The notes under the pieces were generated by a model. The model did not search any database. It was given only the letters and a program-made list of their open reading frames with translations, and was not told where the DNA came from. 64,000 nucleotides of DNA from Caldilineaceae bacterium (GTDB lineage Bacteria; Chloroflexota; Anaerolineae; Caldilineales; Caldilineaceae). Within the stretch, counting starts at the first letter, position 1. Each line of letters begins with the position of its first letter. Positions 53,544 through 62,521 of the stretch are shown here, piece by piece. Location of the stretch: positions 48,468 to 112,467 of the forward strand of contig JAHBVF010000024.1 of assembly GCA_019637685.1 (NCBI GenBank), read 5' to 3'. The translations under genes and the position numbers were made by a program.

Positions 53544-55220
53544 ATGCGACGTTTGTTTCATTCTTCGCCGCTCATTTTTCTGCTGGCCGCCCTGCTGCTG
53601 GTGATCAGCGCCTGTGCCCCGCCGGCCGTGCCCGCGCCGGCCGGATCGTCTTCGGCAGGACCAGCGGCCGCGCCCCAGCCTGCGCCCGAACAACCGGCTA
53701 CCACAGCCCCGACAACCGGGGGTTCCGCGCCGGTGGGCACAACCAATGTCGTCTACGATCTGCCGGACTTGGCAGGCCGGGTGGTGGTGGCGGTGACAGG
53801 CAACGACTACACCCCCCTCAACTTCATCGATCCCGTCACGGGCAAATCTGTGGGCTGGGAGTACGACGCGGTCAACGAAATCTGCCGCCGTCTGAACTGT
53901 GTGGTGGACTGGCAGGTCACCTCCTGGGATGCGATGATCCAGGCCGTGGCCGAAGGACAGTTCGATGTGGGGATGGACGGCATTACCATCACCGACGAAC
54001 GGGCACAGGTCATTGATTTCTCTGCACCCTATATGACCAGCCAGCAGTTTATGCTGGTGCGGGCGGATGAGGAGCGCTTCAAAGACGCGGCCACCTTTGC
54101 CGCCGACGCCGAACTGCTGGTGGGCGCACAGGCCGGGACCACAGGCTTCTACACCGCGGTCTACGAAATTCTTGACGGCGACGAAACCAATCAGCGCATT
54201 GTCCTGCTGGAAAACTTCGGCGCAACCGTTCAAGCCCTCATCGCCGGGGATGTGGATATGGTGCTGGTGGACGCGGCCAGCGGTCGCGGCTATATCGGGG
54301 CCAATCCAGACAAACTCAAAATTGTGGGCAGCGCGCTGGGGACAGAAGATTTCGGCTTTATCTTCACGCCCGGCTCGGACCTGACCGAACCTTTCAACGC
54401 GGCCATTGCCACAATGCGCAAAGATGGCTTCCTCAATTCGCTCAACATCCGCTGGTTCTTCCTGATCGATCCCAACGGGCCGGATGCCTACGACCAGTTG
54501 CCCGATTTGGCAGGGCGGGTGGTGGTGGCGGTGACAGGCAACGACTACACCCCCCTCAACTTCATCGATCCCGCCACAGGCAAGTCGGTCGGGTGGGAAT
54601 ACGACGCGGTCAACGAAATCTGCCGCCGCCTGAACTGTGTGGTGGACTGGCAGGTCACCTCCTGGGATGCGATGATTCAGGCCGTAGCCGAAGGACAGTT
54701 CGATGTGGGGATGGACGGCATTACCATCACCGACGAACGGGCGCAGGTCATTGACTTCTCTGCACCCTATATGACCAGTCAACAGTTTATGCTGGTGCGG
54801 GCCAACGAGGATCGCTTCAGCGATCCCGCCACCTTTGCCGCCGACGCCGAACTGCTGGTGGGCGCACAGGCCGGGACCACAGGCTTCTACACTGCCGTCT
54901 ACGAAATTCTCGACGGCGACGAAACCAACCAGCGCATTGTCCTCCTGGAAAACTTCGGCGCAACCGTTCAGGCCCTCATCGCCGGGGATGTGGATATGGT
55001 GCTGGTGGACGCGGCCAGCGGCCGCGGCTATATCGGGGCCAATCCAGACAAACTCAAAATTGTGGGCAGCGCGCTGGGGACAGAAGATTTCGGCTTTATC
55101 TTCACGCCCGATTCCGATCTGGTGGAACCCTTCAACGCGGCCATTGAGACGCTGGTGTTGGATGACTACGATGACTATCTGAATACGAAGTGGTTCTTCC
55201 TCTTCGATCCGGCGCAATAG
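53544..55220 (+). CDS. Amino-acid ABC transporter binding lipoprotein with two tandem SBP_bac_3 domains
   Basis: 558 residues from ATG 53544, after AAGGAGAAC. The signal peptide ends in a lipobox (LLVISAC), followed by a Pro/Ala linker of about 45 residues. Two periplasmic-binding-protein family 3 domains follow, residues about 75-310 and 321-556, repeating with a period of 246 codons (738 bases). They are nearly identical at both DNA and protein level (for example GRVVVAVTGNDYTPLNFID begins both). Family 3 domains bind amino acids. A two-domain single-chain protein could load the transporter with two substrate molecules. The permease follows after a palindromic spacer; no ATPase gene is in the window. 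Confidence 0.9.
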   Translation: MRRLFHSSPLIFLLAALLLVISACAPPAVPAPAGSSSAGPAAAPQPAPEQPATTAPTTGGSAPVGTTNVVYDLPDLAGRVVVAVTGNDYTPLNFIDPVTGKSVGWEYDAVNEICRRLNCVVDWQVTSWDAMIQAVAEGQFDVGMDGITITDERAQVIDFSAPYMTSQQFMLVRADEERFKDAATFAADAELLVGAQAGTTGFYTAVYEILDGDETNQRIVLLENFGATVQALIAGDVDMVLVDAASGRGYIGANPDKLKIVGSALGTEDFGFIFTPGSDLTEPFNAAIATMRKDGFLNSLNIRWFFLIDPNGPDAYDQLPDLAGRVVVAVTGNDYTPLNFIDPATGKSVGWEYDAVNEICRRLNCVVDWQVTSWDAMIQAVAEGQFDVGMDGITITDERAQVIDFSAPYMTSQQFMLVRANEDRFSDPATFAADAELLVGAQAGTTGFYTAVYEILDGDETNQRIVLLENFGATVQALIAGDVDMVLVDAASGRGYIGANPDKLKIVGSALGTEDFGFIFTPDSDLVEPFNAAIETLVLDDYDDYLNTKWFFLFDPAQ

Positions 55221-55307
55221 GGGTTGGAGACTGGGGAGGAGGGAGGGGAGATCGGGCAGTTCGTCGTCCCAATCTCCCATCTCCCCTCCCCATCTCAGCC
55301 ACACAAT
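55221..55307. repeat. Purine-rich palindromic spacer
   Basis: GAGGGAGGGGAGAT (about 55239-55252) faces ATCTCCCCTCCCC (about 55278-55290), with GGAGACTGGGGAGG and CCCAATCTCCC extending the arms. One of the reiterated-word hairpins of this window; no gene. Confidence 0.6.
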
Positions 55308-56156
55308 ATGACACATTCTACCCCTTCTCGCCACACACCCGCCAACCGTCTCGCCCGGCTGCCCTATTGGCTGCTGGCCGCGCTGCTGCTGGGCGTCATC
55401 CTGCTCTGGAATATCCTCTCCGACGCGGACTACGCGCTGATTTTCTCTGCCGTGGCCAAGGGTATTTGGGTGACAGTCTATGTCTGCCTCATCGCTTTTG
55501 CCTGTGCCCTGCTGGTGGGGCTGGTCTTTGGACTGGCCCGCCTCTCCAAAATTCGGGTGGTACAGGAAGCCGCCACCTTTTATGTGGAGATCGTCCGCGG
55601 CGTGCCCATGCTGGTGATCCTCTATTATATCGCCTTTGTGGGCGCGCCAGGTCTGGTCGATCTGATCAACTGGGCGGGGAACGGATTGCTATCGTTGGAT
55701 GTGGGGAGCCTGGGCCAGGGATTGGCCGACTTCAGCATCCGCGACCTGAACTTTACAACCCGGGCGATTCTGGCGTTGGTGATCGGGTACAGCGCGTTTA
55801 TTGCCGAGATATTTCGGGCGGGGATCGAAAGTGTGGAGAAAGGGCAGATCGAAGCAGCCCGCAGCCTGGGGATGAATTCCTGGCAGTCCATGCGCCACAT
55901 CATTCTGCCCCAGGCCGTGCGCCGGGTGCTGCCACCCCTGGGCAACGACTTTGTGGCGATGCTGAAGGATTCATCGCTGGTCTCTGTGCTGGGCGTGCAA
56001 GACATTACCCAATTGGGCAAACTCTACGCCACCAGCACCTTTCGCTTCTTCGAGACCTACAATGTCGTCGCCTTTCTCTATCTGGTGATGACGATTGCGC
56101 TCTCGCTGCTGGTGCGCTACATCGAGAAAAAGATGCCCCAGCGGTCGAACACATAA
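55308..56156 (+). CDS. Amino-acid ABC transporter permease, HisM/GlnP type
   Basis: 282 residues from ATG 55308. The first helix [20 protein letters not shown] is followed by the permease core with [16 protein letters not shown] sequence ([19 protein letters not shown]). The EAA loop [20 protein letters not shown] is present, as is [20 protein letters not shown], diagnostic of polar amino-acid permeases. It presumably works with the double-domain binding protein upstream; an ATPase must be encoded elsewhere. Confidence 0.92.
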   Translation: MTHSTPSRHTPANRLARLPYWLLAALLLGVILLWNILSDADYALIFSAVAKGIWVTVYVCLIAFACALLVGLVFGLARLSKIRVVQEAATFYVEIVRGVPMLVILYYIAFVGAPGLVDLINWAGNGLLSLDVGSLGQGLADFSIRDLNFTTRAILALVIGYSAFIAEIFRAGIESVEKGQIEAARSLGMNSWQSMRHIILPQAVRRVLPPLGNDFVAMLKDSSLVSVLGVQDITQLGKLYATSTFRFFETYNVVAFLYLVMTIALSLLVRYIEKKMPQRSNT

Positions 56157-56158
56157 GA

Positions 56159-56215
56159 TTGGGGATTAGAGACTGGGGATCGGATACACGACATCCGATC
56201 CCCAGTCCCCAATCC
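56159..56215. terminator. Bidirectional hairpin between permease and glnK genes
   Basis: GACTGGGGATCGGAT (56172-56186) and ATCCGATCCCCAGTC (56194-56208) are perfect 15-bp arms with a 7-base loop; outer GATTGGGG and CCCCAATC extend it. It lies exactly between two convergent stop codons. Confidence 0.7.
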
Positions 56216-56593
56216 CTACTTCCCCGCCCGCGTGTCGATATCCCCTTCATAGGTCAGCGCATCCGCGCCCCGCTCACCCGTGCGGATGCGCACCACATCA
56301 TCCACCGGATAAATGAAGATGACGCCGTCGCCCTGGGCGCCGGTCACCGCGGCCTGCTGAATGGCGTCGATGGTCTTTTCCACATTGCGTTCGCTGAGAA
56401 CGATATTCACCTGGGCACGGGGCAGCATATCCACAGTATAGCTGCCCTGGCGACCGCTCAGCACAATCCCGCCCTGGCGTCCGTGGCCGTGGACATCCAC
56501 CACATTCATCCCCACAATACCGATCTCCTTCAAAGCCGCCTTCACATCGTCCAGCTTTTCGTGGCGAATGTAGGCTTCAATTTTTTTGAACAT
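56216..56593 (-). CDS. glnK: PII nitrogen regulatory protein (GlnB/GlnK), atypical
   Basis: 125 residues. Overall alignment to PII is clear: FKKIEAYIRHEKLDDVKAAL, T-loop GSYTVDMLPRAQ with Y52 (uridylylation Tyr) and RIRTGE with the ATP-binding arginines. Several usually invariant lysines are replaced, counted relative to the E. coli protein: K58 by R59, the TGKIGDGK loop by TGAQGDGV (K85 to Ala, K90 to Val), and RQKG by RQGG. These residues normally contact ATP phosphates and 2-oxoglutarate, so effector sensing may differ. It lies 15 bases after amtB on the same strand, as GlnK does in many bacteria. Confidence 0.85.
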   Translation of the reverse strand: MFKKIEAYIRHEKLDDVKAALKEIGIVGMNVVDVHGHGRQGGIVLSGRQGSYTVDMLPRAQVNIVLSERNVEKTIDAIQQAAVTGAQGDGVIFIYPVDDVVRIRTGERGADALTYEGDIDTRAGK

Positions 56594-56608
56594 TTTCTGG
56601 GTTCTCCT

Positions 56609-57817
56609 TTAGGCGTAGGCCCGTTCGCCGTGTTCGCTGATGTCCAAACCGACTTCTTCTTCTGTCTCATTGACCGACAGCCCCCAAACCGAGCCGAGGA
56701 CGCGGGTCAGAATGAATGTAATCGCCACGGCATAGATAATTGTCACCACAACTGTGATCAACTGTACCACAAATTGGTTGGGATTGCCGTAGAAGAGACC
56801 ATCCGCGCCGGCTGCATTGACTGCTGTGGTGGCAAAGAGACCGGTTGCCAGCGCACCCCAGGTGCCGGCCATGCCATGACAGGCCCACACATCCAGGCTT
56901 TCGTCCAGCCCCCGCCTGTTGCGGAAGCTGATGGCATAGTAGCTGATGGGTGCGGCCACCGCGCCGATTAGCATAGCGGAGATGGGTGTGACAAACCCGG
57001 CTGCCGGGGTGATGGCTACCAGCCCCACCACCGCGCCGGTCACAATGCCCAGCACACTGGGCTTGCCTTCCCGCCAGGCCAGGAACATCCAGACCACCGC
57101 GGCCGCGGCCGCGGCTGTATTTGTGTTGAACACAGCCAGCACAGCCGTGCCATCTGCGACCAGCGCGCTGCCGCCGTTGAAACCAAACCAGCCCATCCAC
57201 AGCAGCCCCGCGCCCAAAACCGTAAAGGGGACGTTGTGGGGTTCAATCGTAATCCGGCCAAAGCCCTTGCGCTTGCGAATCGCCATGGCAAAAGCCAGGG
57301 CCGAGTAGCCCGCGGTGATGTGGACGACTGTGCCACCGGCAAAGTCCAGCGCGCCCATCTGGAAGAAAATGCCGCCGCCCCACACCCAATGAGCCACAGG
57401 ATCGTAGACAAGGGTGGCCCAGAGCAGTGTGAATACCAGAAACGCCTTAAACCGAATGCGCTCGACAAACGCGCCGGTGATCAGCGCGGGGGTGATGATA
57501 GCAAATGTCATCTGAAAACCAGCGAAGAGCAGATGGGGGATCGTCAATCCTTCCAGCGCTTCGGTCCCCACCCCGCTCAGACCGAAATAGTTCGGCCCGC
57601 CAATCAGCCCCCCAATACTCGTGCCAAAGGAGAGGCTATAGCCGATCAACACCCACTGGATGCTGATAAGGCCGATGGTAATAAAGCTCAAATTGAGCGT
57701 GGACAAAATGTTCTTCTTGCGTACCATACCGCCATAAAAGAAGCCGAGCGCAGGTGTCATCATCAGCACCAGTGCCGTGGCTACAATAATCCAGGCTGTA
57801 TCTCCTGAGTCAATCAT
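56609..57817 (-). CDS. amtB: Ammonium transporter Amt/AmtB
   Basis: 402 residues with eleven predicted membrane helices. The paired pore histidines are H166 (GGTVVHITAG) and H314 (WACHGMAGTWG), and D139 lies in VYDPVAHW; the family start MMTPALGFFYGGMVRKKN is clear. The C-terminal cytoplasmic tail (LDISEHGERAYA) fits the family. It conducts ammonium and is probably gated by the PII protein encoded directly after it. A ribosome site AGAGGAGAAG precedes the start on the coding strand. Confidence 0.95.
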   Translation of the reverse strand: MIDSGDTAWIIVATALVLMMTPALGFFYGGMVRKKNILSTLNLSFITIGLISIQWVLIGYSLSFGTSIGGLIGGPNYFGLSGVGTEALEGLTIPHLLFAGFQMTFAIITPALITGAFVERIRFKAFLVFTLLWATLVYDPVAHWVWGGGIFFQMGALDFAGGTVVHITAGYSALAFAMAIRKRKGFGRITIEPHNVPFTVLGAGLLWMGWFGFNGGSALVADGTAVLAVFNTNTAAAAAAVVWMFLAWREGKPSVLGIVTGAVVGLVAITPAAGFVTPISAMLIGAVAAPISYYAISFRNRRGLDESLDVWACHGMAGTWGALATGLFATTAVNAAGADGLFYGNPNQFVVQLITVVVTIIYAVAITFILTRVLGSVWGLSVNETEEEVGLDISEHGERAYA

Positions 57818-58324
57818 CTATCTTCTCCTCTTTTTCGGCTGCAAACTTCTCTTCGGTCAAATATTCTCTTCTGCCAAATATGTAGAGAACAGCCATCTGC
57901 CAGCCGTGTCTGGCCCAGCCGGCGGGCAAACACAGCAGATTCTGTAACTCCACAATCAACAATTACACAGCGGTGGGGGTCCTGATGTAGCGCGTCTCTG
58001 TGCTACGGGGACTCGTGGGGAAGTCCATCAAAACAGTAGCACGCCGGGGAAACGGCAACAATGTGCACATTGCACAACAAATCACCAGGCTGACTGGACA
58101 ATTTGCACGCCCTGCATTCCGATTTTTCCTTCCTTGACAGCCCGTATTCCATCCGCTATACTCACTGCACACTGATTCTGAGTGTACGCTGGTCCTGCGA
58201 CCGGCACACCCCCCTTTCTAATCTATTTTCGCTTCTGTTTCTGGCAACGCCTACCTGCCCCCAGTGAATGTTGTCAGCCGTTAATAACTGGCATCCCATT
58301 GCCTATCCAGAAAGGACATCTCTA
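57818..58324. other. Divergent intergenic region between amtB and the oligopeptide system
   Basis: 507 bases without a gene. It must hold promoters for leftward amtB-glnK and the rightward peptide importer. The one clear signal is the perfect palindrome CAATGTGCACATTG at 58059-58072. No NtrC-type or sigma-54 element was recognised. Confidence 0.5.
58059..58072. promoter_or_regulatory. 14-bp perfect palindrome, candidate operator
   Basis: CAATGTGCACATTG lies in the middle of the divergent region, followed by a further GCAC word. Suitable in size and symmetry for a dimeric regulator; identity of that regulator is unknown. Confidence 0.4.
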
Positions 58325-60004
58325 ATGACGAAACGCTCTCTTGCGATTTCCGGCATGAGCCGCCGTGAATTCTTACGCTACACGGCGCTCGGCAGCGGCG
58401 CGGCTTTAATGGCGGCCTGTGCCGCGCCGGCAGCCCCCACAACAAGCAGTGGCGGCGGGGAAGCACCCGCACCGGTAGCGGAAGCACCTGCCCCAGCAGC
58501 CGCCAGCGACGGCCCCAAGCAGGGCGGCACAATGACATGGATGGGCCACCAGGAAGTCTCTGGGCTTGGGCCGGACAATGTTGGCCCTACAGTGGAGTGG
58601 GTGATGGTCATCAACATCCACAATCCGCTGGTAGCCATTGATGAATTCAATGAAGTCGAGATGGTACTGGCCAAGTCGGTGGATGTATCCGACGACGGAC
58701 TGACCTACACCTTCCAACTCAATGAGGGGGTCAAATTCCACGACGGCACCGAATTCACCGCGGAGGATGTGGTCTACACCTATGACTTCTACCGCAACCC
58801 GGAGAACGGCGCGTCCATCGCAGGTGAATTCACTGGTGTAGGGTCGGTGGAGGCCCCGGACAAATATACGGTCGTCGTCAACATGGAAACGGTCAACGCC
58901 GCTTCCCTGACCGGCTGGGCCGGTACGGCTATCGTCCAGTCCAAGTACCACGCGGAGGTGGGCGAGGAGACATACCGCACCGCGCCCATCGGCACTGGCC
59001 CCTACAAACTGAAAGAGTGGCGACCCGCGGAGTTCACCGAACTGGAAGCCTTCGACGATCACTTCCGGGGTCGCCCCCACATCGACATTCTGCGTCAGGA
59101 TGTGGTCCCCGAACCCTCTGTACGGATGATCGCCCTCCAATCGGGCGAGGCGGACTCCGCGGTCTGGCCGCTGCTGGTGGAAGACAGTGTCTTCCTGGAA
59201 TCCGACCCGGGCTTTGTCGTCTATCGCACCCTGGCCGACTCCATTAAGCACTTCCCGCTCAACCTGCGTGTGCCCGCGTTGGCCGACAAGACTGTGCGCA
59301 AGGCAATGATGCACGCCCTGGACCGCCAGCGTATCATCGACGACCTCTGGAACGGTGCAGCCCAGATCAGCCATTCCAACCTGACCCCGGCCAGCCCATA
59401 CTACAATTCCAATCTGCCCCAATATGACTTTGACCCGGCGGCGGCCAACGCGATGCTGGACGACGCCGGCTATGCATTGGGGGCAGATGGCGTGCGCGAG
59501 AAAGATGGGGTGAAGCTTGCCTTTACCTGCACCACCATTACCGGCGATCAGGCCCGGCGACCCATTGCCGAACTGGCCCAGCAGATGTTCAAGGAAGTGG
59601 GCATCGATATGCAGTTGGAAGAAGCGCCGGTCGCTTCCATCCTCCAGTCCCTGCGCGAGGGCACGATGGATTGCTCCCTCTTCAACTGGACCTATGGAAC
59701 CGCTGTCGAGCCGGACCCCTTCAGCACCCTCCACTCCACCGGCGGCAACAACTTCAGCGGCATCAACAATCCCCATCTGGATGAGCTGATCGAAACCGGG
59801 CTTCAGGTGGTCGATCCGGCCCAGCGAATGCCCATCTATCACGAAATCCAGGAGATATTTGTCGATGAAGTTGTCGCACTCAATCTCCAGTTCGACGAAT
59901 GGATTAACGTCTTCAACACCCGCGTCAAGGGCCTGCCGGAAAACCCCAAAAACGGCAGCGCGCTTTATCAGCAGGCGTACAAGTGGTGGATTGACGAGAG
60001 TTAG
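58325..60004 (+). CDS. Oligopeptide/dipeptide ABC transporter binding lipoprotein (SBP family 5)
   Basis: 559 residues from ATG 58325, after GAAAGGA. The signal has twin arginines (SRREFLRYTALGSGAALMAAC) and a lipobox Cys, then a low-complexity linker. The family-5 body includes FHDGTEFTAEDVVYTYDFYR, GTGPYKLKEWRPAEF and VRKAMMHALDRQRIIDDL. It should capture peptides, nickel or oligosaccharides outside the membrane. Two DppB/DppC-type permeases follow; no ATPase gene is in the window after them. Confidence 0.92.
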   Translation: MTKRSLAISGMSRREFLRYTALGSGAALMAACAAPAAPTTSSGGGEAPAPVAEAPAPAAASDGPKQGGTMTWMGHQEVSGLGPDNVGPTVEWVMVINIHNPLVAIDEFNEVEMVLAKSVDVSDDGLTYTFQLNEGVKFHDGTEFTAEDVVYTYDFYRNPENGASIAGEFTGVGSVEAPDKYTVVVNMETVNAASLTGWAGTAIVQSKYHAEVGEETYRTAPIGTGPYKLKEWRPAEFTELEAFDDHFRGRPHIDILRQDVVPEPSVRMIALQSGEADSAVWPLLVEDSVFLESDPGFVVYRTLADSIKHFPLNLRVPALADKTVRKAMMHALDRQRIIDDLWNGAAQISHSNLTPASPYYNSNLPQYDFDPAAANAMLDDAGYALGADGVREKDGVKLAFTCTTITGDQARRPIAELAQQMFKEVGIDMQLEEAPVASILQSLREGTMDCSLFNWTYGTAVEPDPFSTLHSTGGNNFSGINNPHLDELIETGLQVVDPAQRMPIYHEIQEIFVDEVVALNLQFDEWINVFNTRVKGLPENPKNGSALYQQAYKWWIDES

Positions 60005-60016
60005 ATTGGTTGAATA

Positions 60017-60066
60017 GTTGATTGGTTGATTGGATGAGGTTCGTCCTATCCAATCAACCAATCAAC
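60017..60066. repeat. Perfect 19-bp hairpin of reiterated GATTGGTT words
   Basis: GTTGATTGGTTGATTGGAT (60017-60035) and its exact complement (60048-60066) enclose 12 bases. Further CCAATCAGCCAATCAACC follows at about 60093-60111. It separates the binding-protein gene from its permease genes and may reduce downstream expression or protect the upstream mRNA. Confidence 0.7.
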
Positions 60067-60118
60067 AGGTCCTATCGCCAAGCCCTACTCACCCAATCAG
60101 CCAATCAACCAGACATCT

Positions 60119-61081
60119 ATGCTCTCCTACATCACCCGCCGCCTGCTCCAGGGCGCTCTTGTCATATTCCTGATCAGCGTCGTTACCTTTGCCGTTATGC
60201 GGTTAATGCCGGGCGATCCGGTCTATATGCTGCTGGGCGAGGGAGAAATTCGTATTAGCCAGGAGCAGATCGAGGCCATCAAAGCCAAATGGGGGCTGGA
60301 CCGGCCCTACTACGAGCAATATCTGGTCTGGGCCTGGAATCTGCTGCGGGGGGATTTCGGCGATTCGCTGATCCGCACGGGTGTCCCTGTGCGGGAGATG
60401 ATCTTTGAAGCCATACCTGTCACCGCCATTATCAACATCATTGCTCTTTTTATTTCCCTGGTCATTGCCATCCCTGCCGGGATTTGGGCCGGCGTCAAAC
60501 GCAACTCCACCTTTGACTACGCCACGGCAGTCGGCTCAACCCTGGGCGTCTCTCTGCCCAACTTCTGGTTGGGGCTGATGCTGATTGTCCTCTTTGTCCT
60601 CTACATTCCCCAATGGATTGGCGAAATCCCTCTGATTGGACGCATTCCGCCCTTTGGTCTGCGCTCCTGGCAGGGCTATATTTTGCCCGTGCTGGTGCTG
60701 ACCACCGAGCAGTTGGCAGTGGTGACACGGGTGATGCGCGCGGCCACGATTGAAGCCCTGGGCCAGGATTACGTGCGCACGGCCTATGCCAAAGGGCTGG
60801 CAAAATATGTGGTGATCACCCGCCACGCGGTGCGCAATGCCCTGCTGCCGGTAGTAACAGTCATCGGCTTCCGCATCGCCTTCATCCTCAGCGGCACAAT
60901 CGTCGTCGAGACCGTCTTCGCCATCCCCGGCATTGGCCGCCTCTTCACCGATTCGGTCTTCCGCCTGGACTATCAGGTGGTGCAGTCGCTGGTGGTGGTG
61001 TTGGCCGTGCTTGTGGTGCTGGTCAATCTGATCACCGATCTGACCTACGCCTTCATTGATCCCCGTATTCGGATAGAATAG
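60119..61081 (+). CDS. Oligopeptide ABC transporter permease, DppB type
   Basis: 320 residues. MLSYITRRLLQGALVIFLIS is the classical DppB N-terminus, followed by FAVMRLMPGDPVYMLLGEGE. The C-terminal EAA-type loop (ALGQDYVRTAYAKGLAK) and VVETVFAIPGIGRLFTDSVF are family hallmarks. Three bases separate it from the DppC-type gene. Together they form the channel for the family-5 binding protein encoded upstream. Confidence 0.95.
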   Translation: MLSYITRRLLQGALVIFLISVVTFAVMRLMPGDPVYMLLGEGEIRISQEQIEAIKAKWGLDRPYYEQYLVWAWNLLRGDFGDSLIRTGVPVREMIFEAIPVTAIINIIALFISLVIAIPAGIWAGVKRNSTFDYATAVGSTLGVSLPNFWLGLMLIVLFVLYIPQWIGEIPLIGRIPPFGLRSWQGYILPVLVLTTEQLAVVTRVMRAATIEALGQDYVRTAYAKGLAKYVVITRHAVRNALLPVVTVIGFRIAFILSGTIVVETVFAIPGIGRLFTDSVFRLDYQVVQSLVVVLAVLVVLVNLITDLTYAFIDPRIRIE

Positions 61082-61084
61082 CCT

Positions 61085-61984
61085 ATGAGCGTTGCACCTG
61101 CCGACCAACTTCTTCCCAACGCTGCCAGCCAGCCGGGCCGCCGCTCAGAGCTATTGCAGTCGTGGCAGCGTTTCCGCGCCAACCGGATGTCGCTGGTGGG
61201 CCTGACGCTGATTATTCTGCTGGTGCTGATCGCCATCTTTGCCCCGCTGATTGCGCCCTACGATCCCATCGAGGACATCTTTCGGGGGGTGCGGGGTGTC
61301 GGCCCCAGTTGGGAACACCCCTTTGGCTACGATCACCTGGGCCGAGACCTGCTCAGCCGGATCATTTTTGGATCGAGAGTAGCCCTGCTGGTGGGATTGG
61401 TGGCGACGGGGATTTCAGTGCTGGTGGGGATTGTCATCGGCGCGGTGGCGGGCTATTTCGGGGGGTGGGTGGACACCCTACTTTCCCGGCTGGTCGACAC
61501 ACTGATGGCCTTCCCGATTATTGCCCTGCTGGTGGTGTTGGCCGCGGTGCTGGGGCCGAGTCTGGTGACGACAATTGTGGTCATCGGTTTTACGGGTTGG
61601 GCGCGTTTTGCCCGTGTGGTGCGGGCTGATGTGATGAGTATGAAGCAACAGGATTTTATCACCGCGGCCAGAGCTGTGGGTGTGCGGGATTGGCGCATCA
61701 TCTGGCGCCATCTGCTGCCCAATGTCATGGGGCCGGTGATCGTCCTGGCCAGTCTGGGCATCGGCGGCATTATTATTCTGGAGTCGGCTCTCTCCTTTTT
61801 GGGGCTAGGTATCCGTCCCCCCAACCCCTCCTGGGGCGGCACATTGGCCGACGGCCGCGCCTTTATCCTGCGCTACCCCCACATCGCCTTCTTCCCCGGC
61901 CTGATGATTGTGATTACTGTCCTGGCCTTTAATTTTCTGGGCGACGGCCTGCGCGACGCCTTCGATCCGCGCAATCGGGATTAG
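61085..61984 (+). CDS. Oligopeptide ABC transporter permease, DppC type
   Basis: 299 residues. N-terminal RFRANRMSLVGLTLIILLVL and APLIAPYDP, GYDHLGRDLLSRIIFGSRVA and the loop AARAVGVRDWRIIWRHLLPN define the DppC family, with LSFLGLGIRPPNPSWGGTL near the end. ATPase subunits (DppD/F type) do not follow in the window; the next sequence is a repeat and a toxin-antitoxin pair, so the operon may have been interrupted here. Confidence 0.95.
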   Translation: MSVAPADQLLPNAASQPGRRSELLQSWQRFRANRMSLVGLTLIILLVLIAIFAPLIAPYDPIEDIFRGVRGVGPSWEHPFGYDHLGRDLLSRIIFGSRVALLVGLVATGISVLVGIVIGAVAGYFGGWVDTLLSRLVDTLMAFPIIALLVVLAAVLGPSLVTTIVVIGFTGWARFARVVRADVMSMKQQDFITAARAVGVRDWRIIWRHLLPNVMGPVIVLASLGIGGIIILESALSFLGLGIRPPNPSWGGTLADGRAFILRYPHIAFFPGLMIVITVLAFNFLGDGLRDAFDPRNRD

Positions 61985-62012
61985 TGTACATGCCCATTTC
62001 GGGCACAACCAG

Positions 62013-62106
62013 CAATGAAAATAGGGACGCAGATTTACGCAGAAGGCACAGATTACGCAGATTCTATCCGTGTTTATCCGCGTTCATCAGGGGCTATTTT
62101 CAGGTT
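62013..62106. repeat. Inverted copy of the 43173 repeat
   Basis: The sequence CAACCAGCAATGAAAATAGG, then GATTTACGCAGAAGGCACAG, and later GCTATTTTCAGGTTAG is the reverse complement of the 124-bp repeat unit at 43173-43490, with a few changes. It directly follows the end of the oligopeptide permease genes. Confidence 0.75.
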
Positions 62107-62113
62107 AGGCGAA

Positions 62114-62521
62114 TTACCAGATCGTTTGGATAAAACCGGACGCCTGAATTTGGGGATCGTTTGTAAGAAGTGGGATTTTCATCAAGCGGGCTGCCCCGGC
62201 GATCAACCGATCGTGGAGTTCGGGGATATCAGTAATTTCGGCTGCCGCGGAAACGACAGCGAAGGAGAGCGGGAATTCTTCAATGAGGGGGTTCGTGTGG
62301 AGAAGCCGTTGAAGGTCAGCGAGAGATGCTGTAATTCTCTGCCTTTCGGAGAGATAGAGAATTTCTGCGAAGACAATTGCTGGCACATAAATAGCCGTTT
62401 CTGCTCGCAGTGTCCCATCAAAAATCGATTTGATCTGCGGGCTTGTGCGTCTGCCTTCCAAGTGTAATACCACCGCCATTGTGTCTGCAACGTAACTATT
62501 CTCTGGGGTAGCGTTGCTCAT
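62114..62521 (-). CDS. PIN-domain toxin
   Basis: 135 residues from ATG 62521. Acidic PIN residues D13 (YVADTMAVV), E53 (VFAEILYL), D104 (PELHDRLIAGAA) and D122 (LLTNDPQI) are in the correct order. It overlaps the upstream small gene by 26 bases, as toxin genes often overlap their antitoxin. Unlike the pair at 33609, its partner is not of the Phd type. Confidence 0.8.
   Translation of the reverse strand: MSNATPENSYVADTMAVVLHLEGRRTSPQIKSIFDGTLRAETAIYVPAIVFAEILYLSERQRITASLADLQRLLHTNPLIEEFPLSFAVVSAAAEITDIPELHDRLIAGAARLMKIPLLTNDPQIQASGFIQTIW

Noticed and set aside
52560..55334. 924-codon open frame on the minus strand
   Set aside because: It is antisense to hemL and the tandem binding-protein gene. 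Its repeated internal sequence simply mirrors the domain duplication, and it has no ribosome site or family resemblance.
58406..60061. 551-codon minus-strand frame opposite the peptide-binding protein
   Set aside because: Shadow of a clearly recognised family-5 binding-protein gene.
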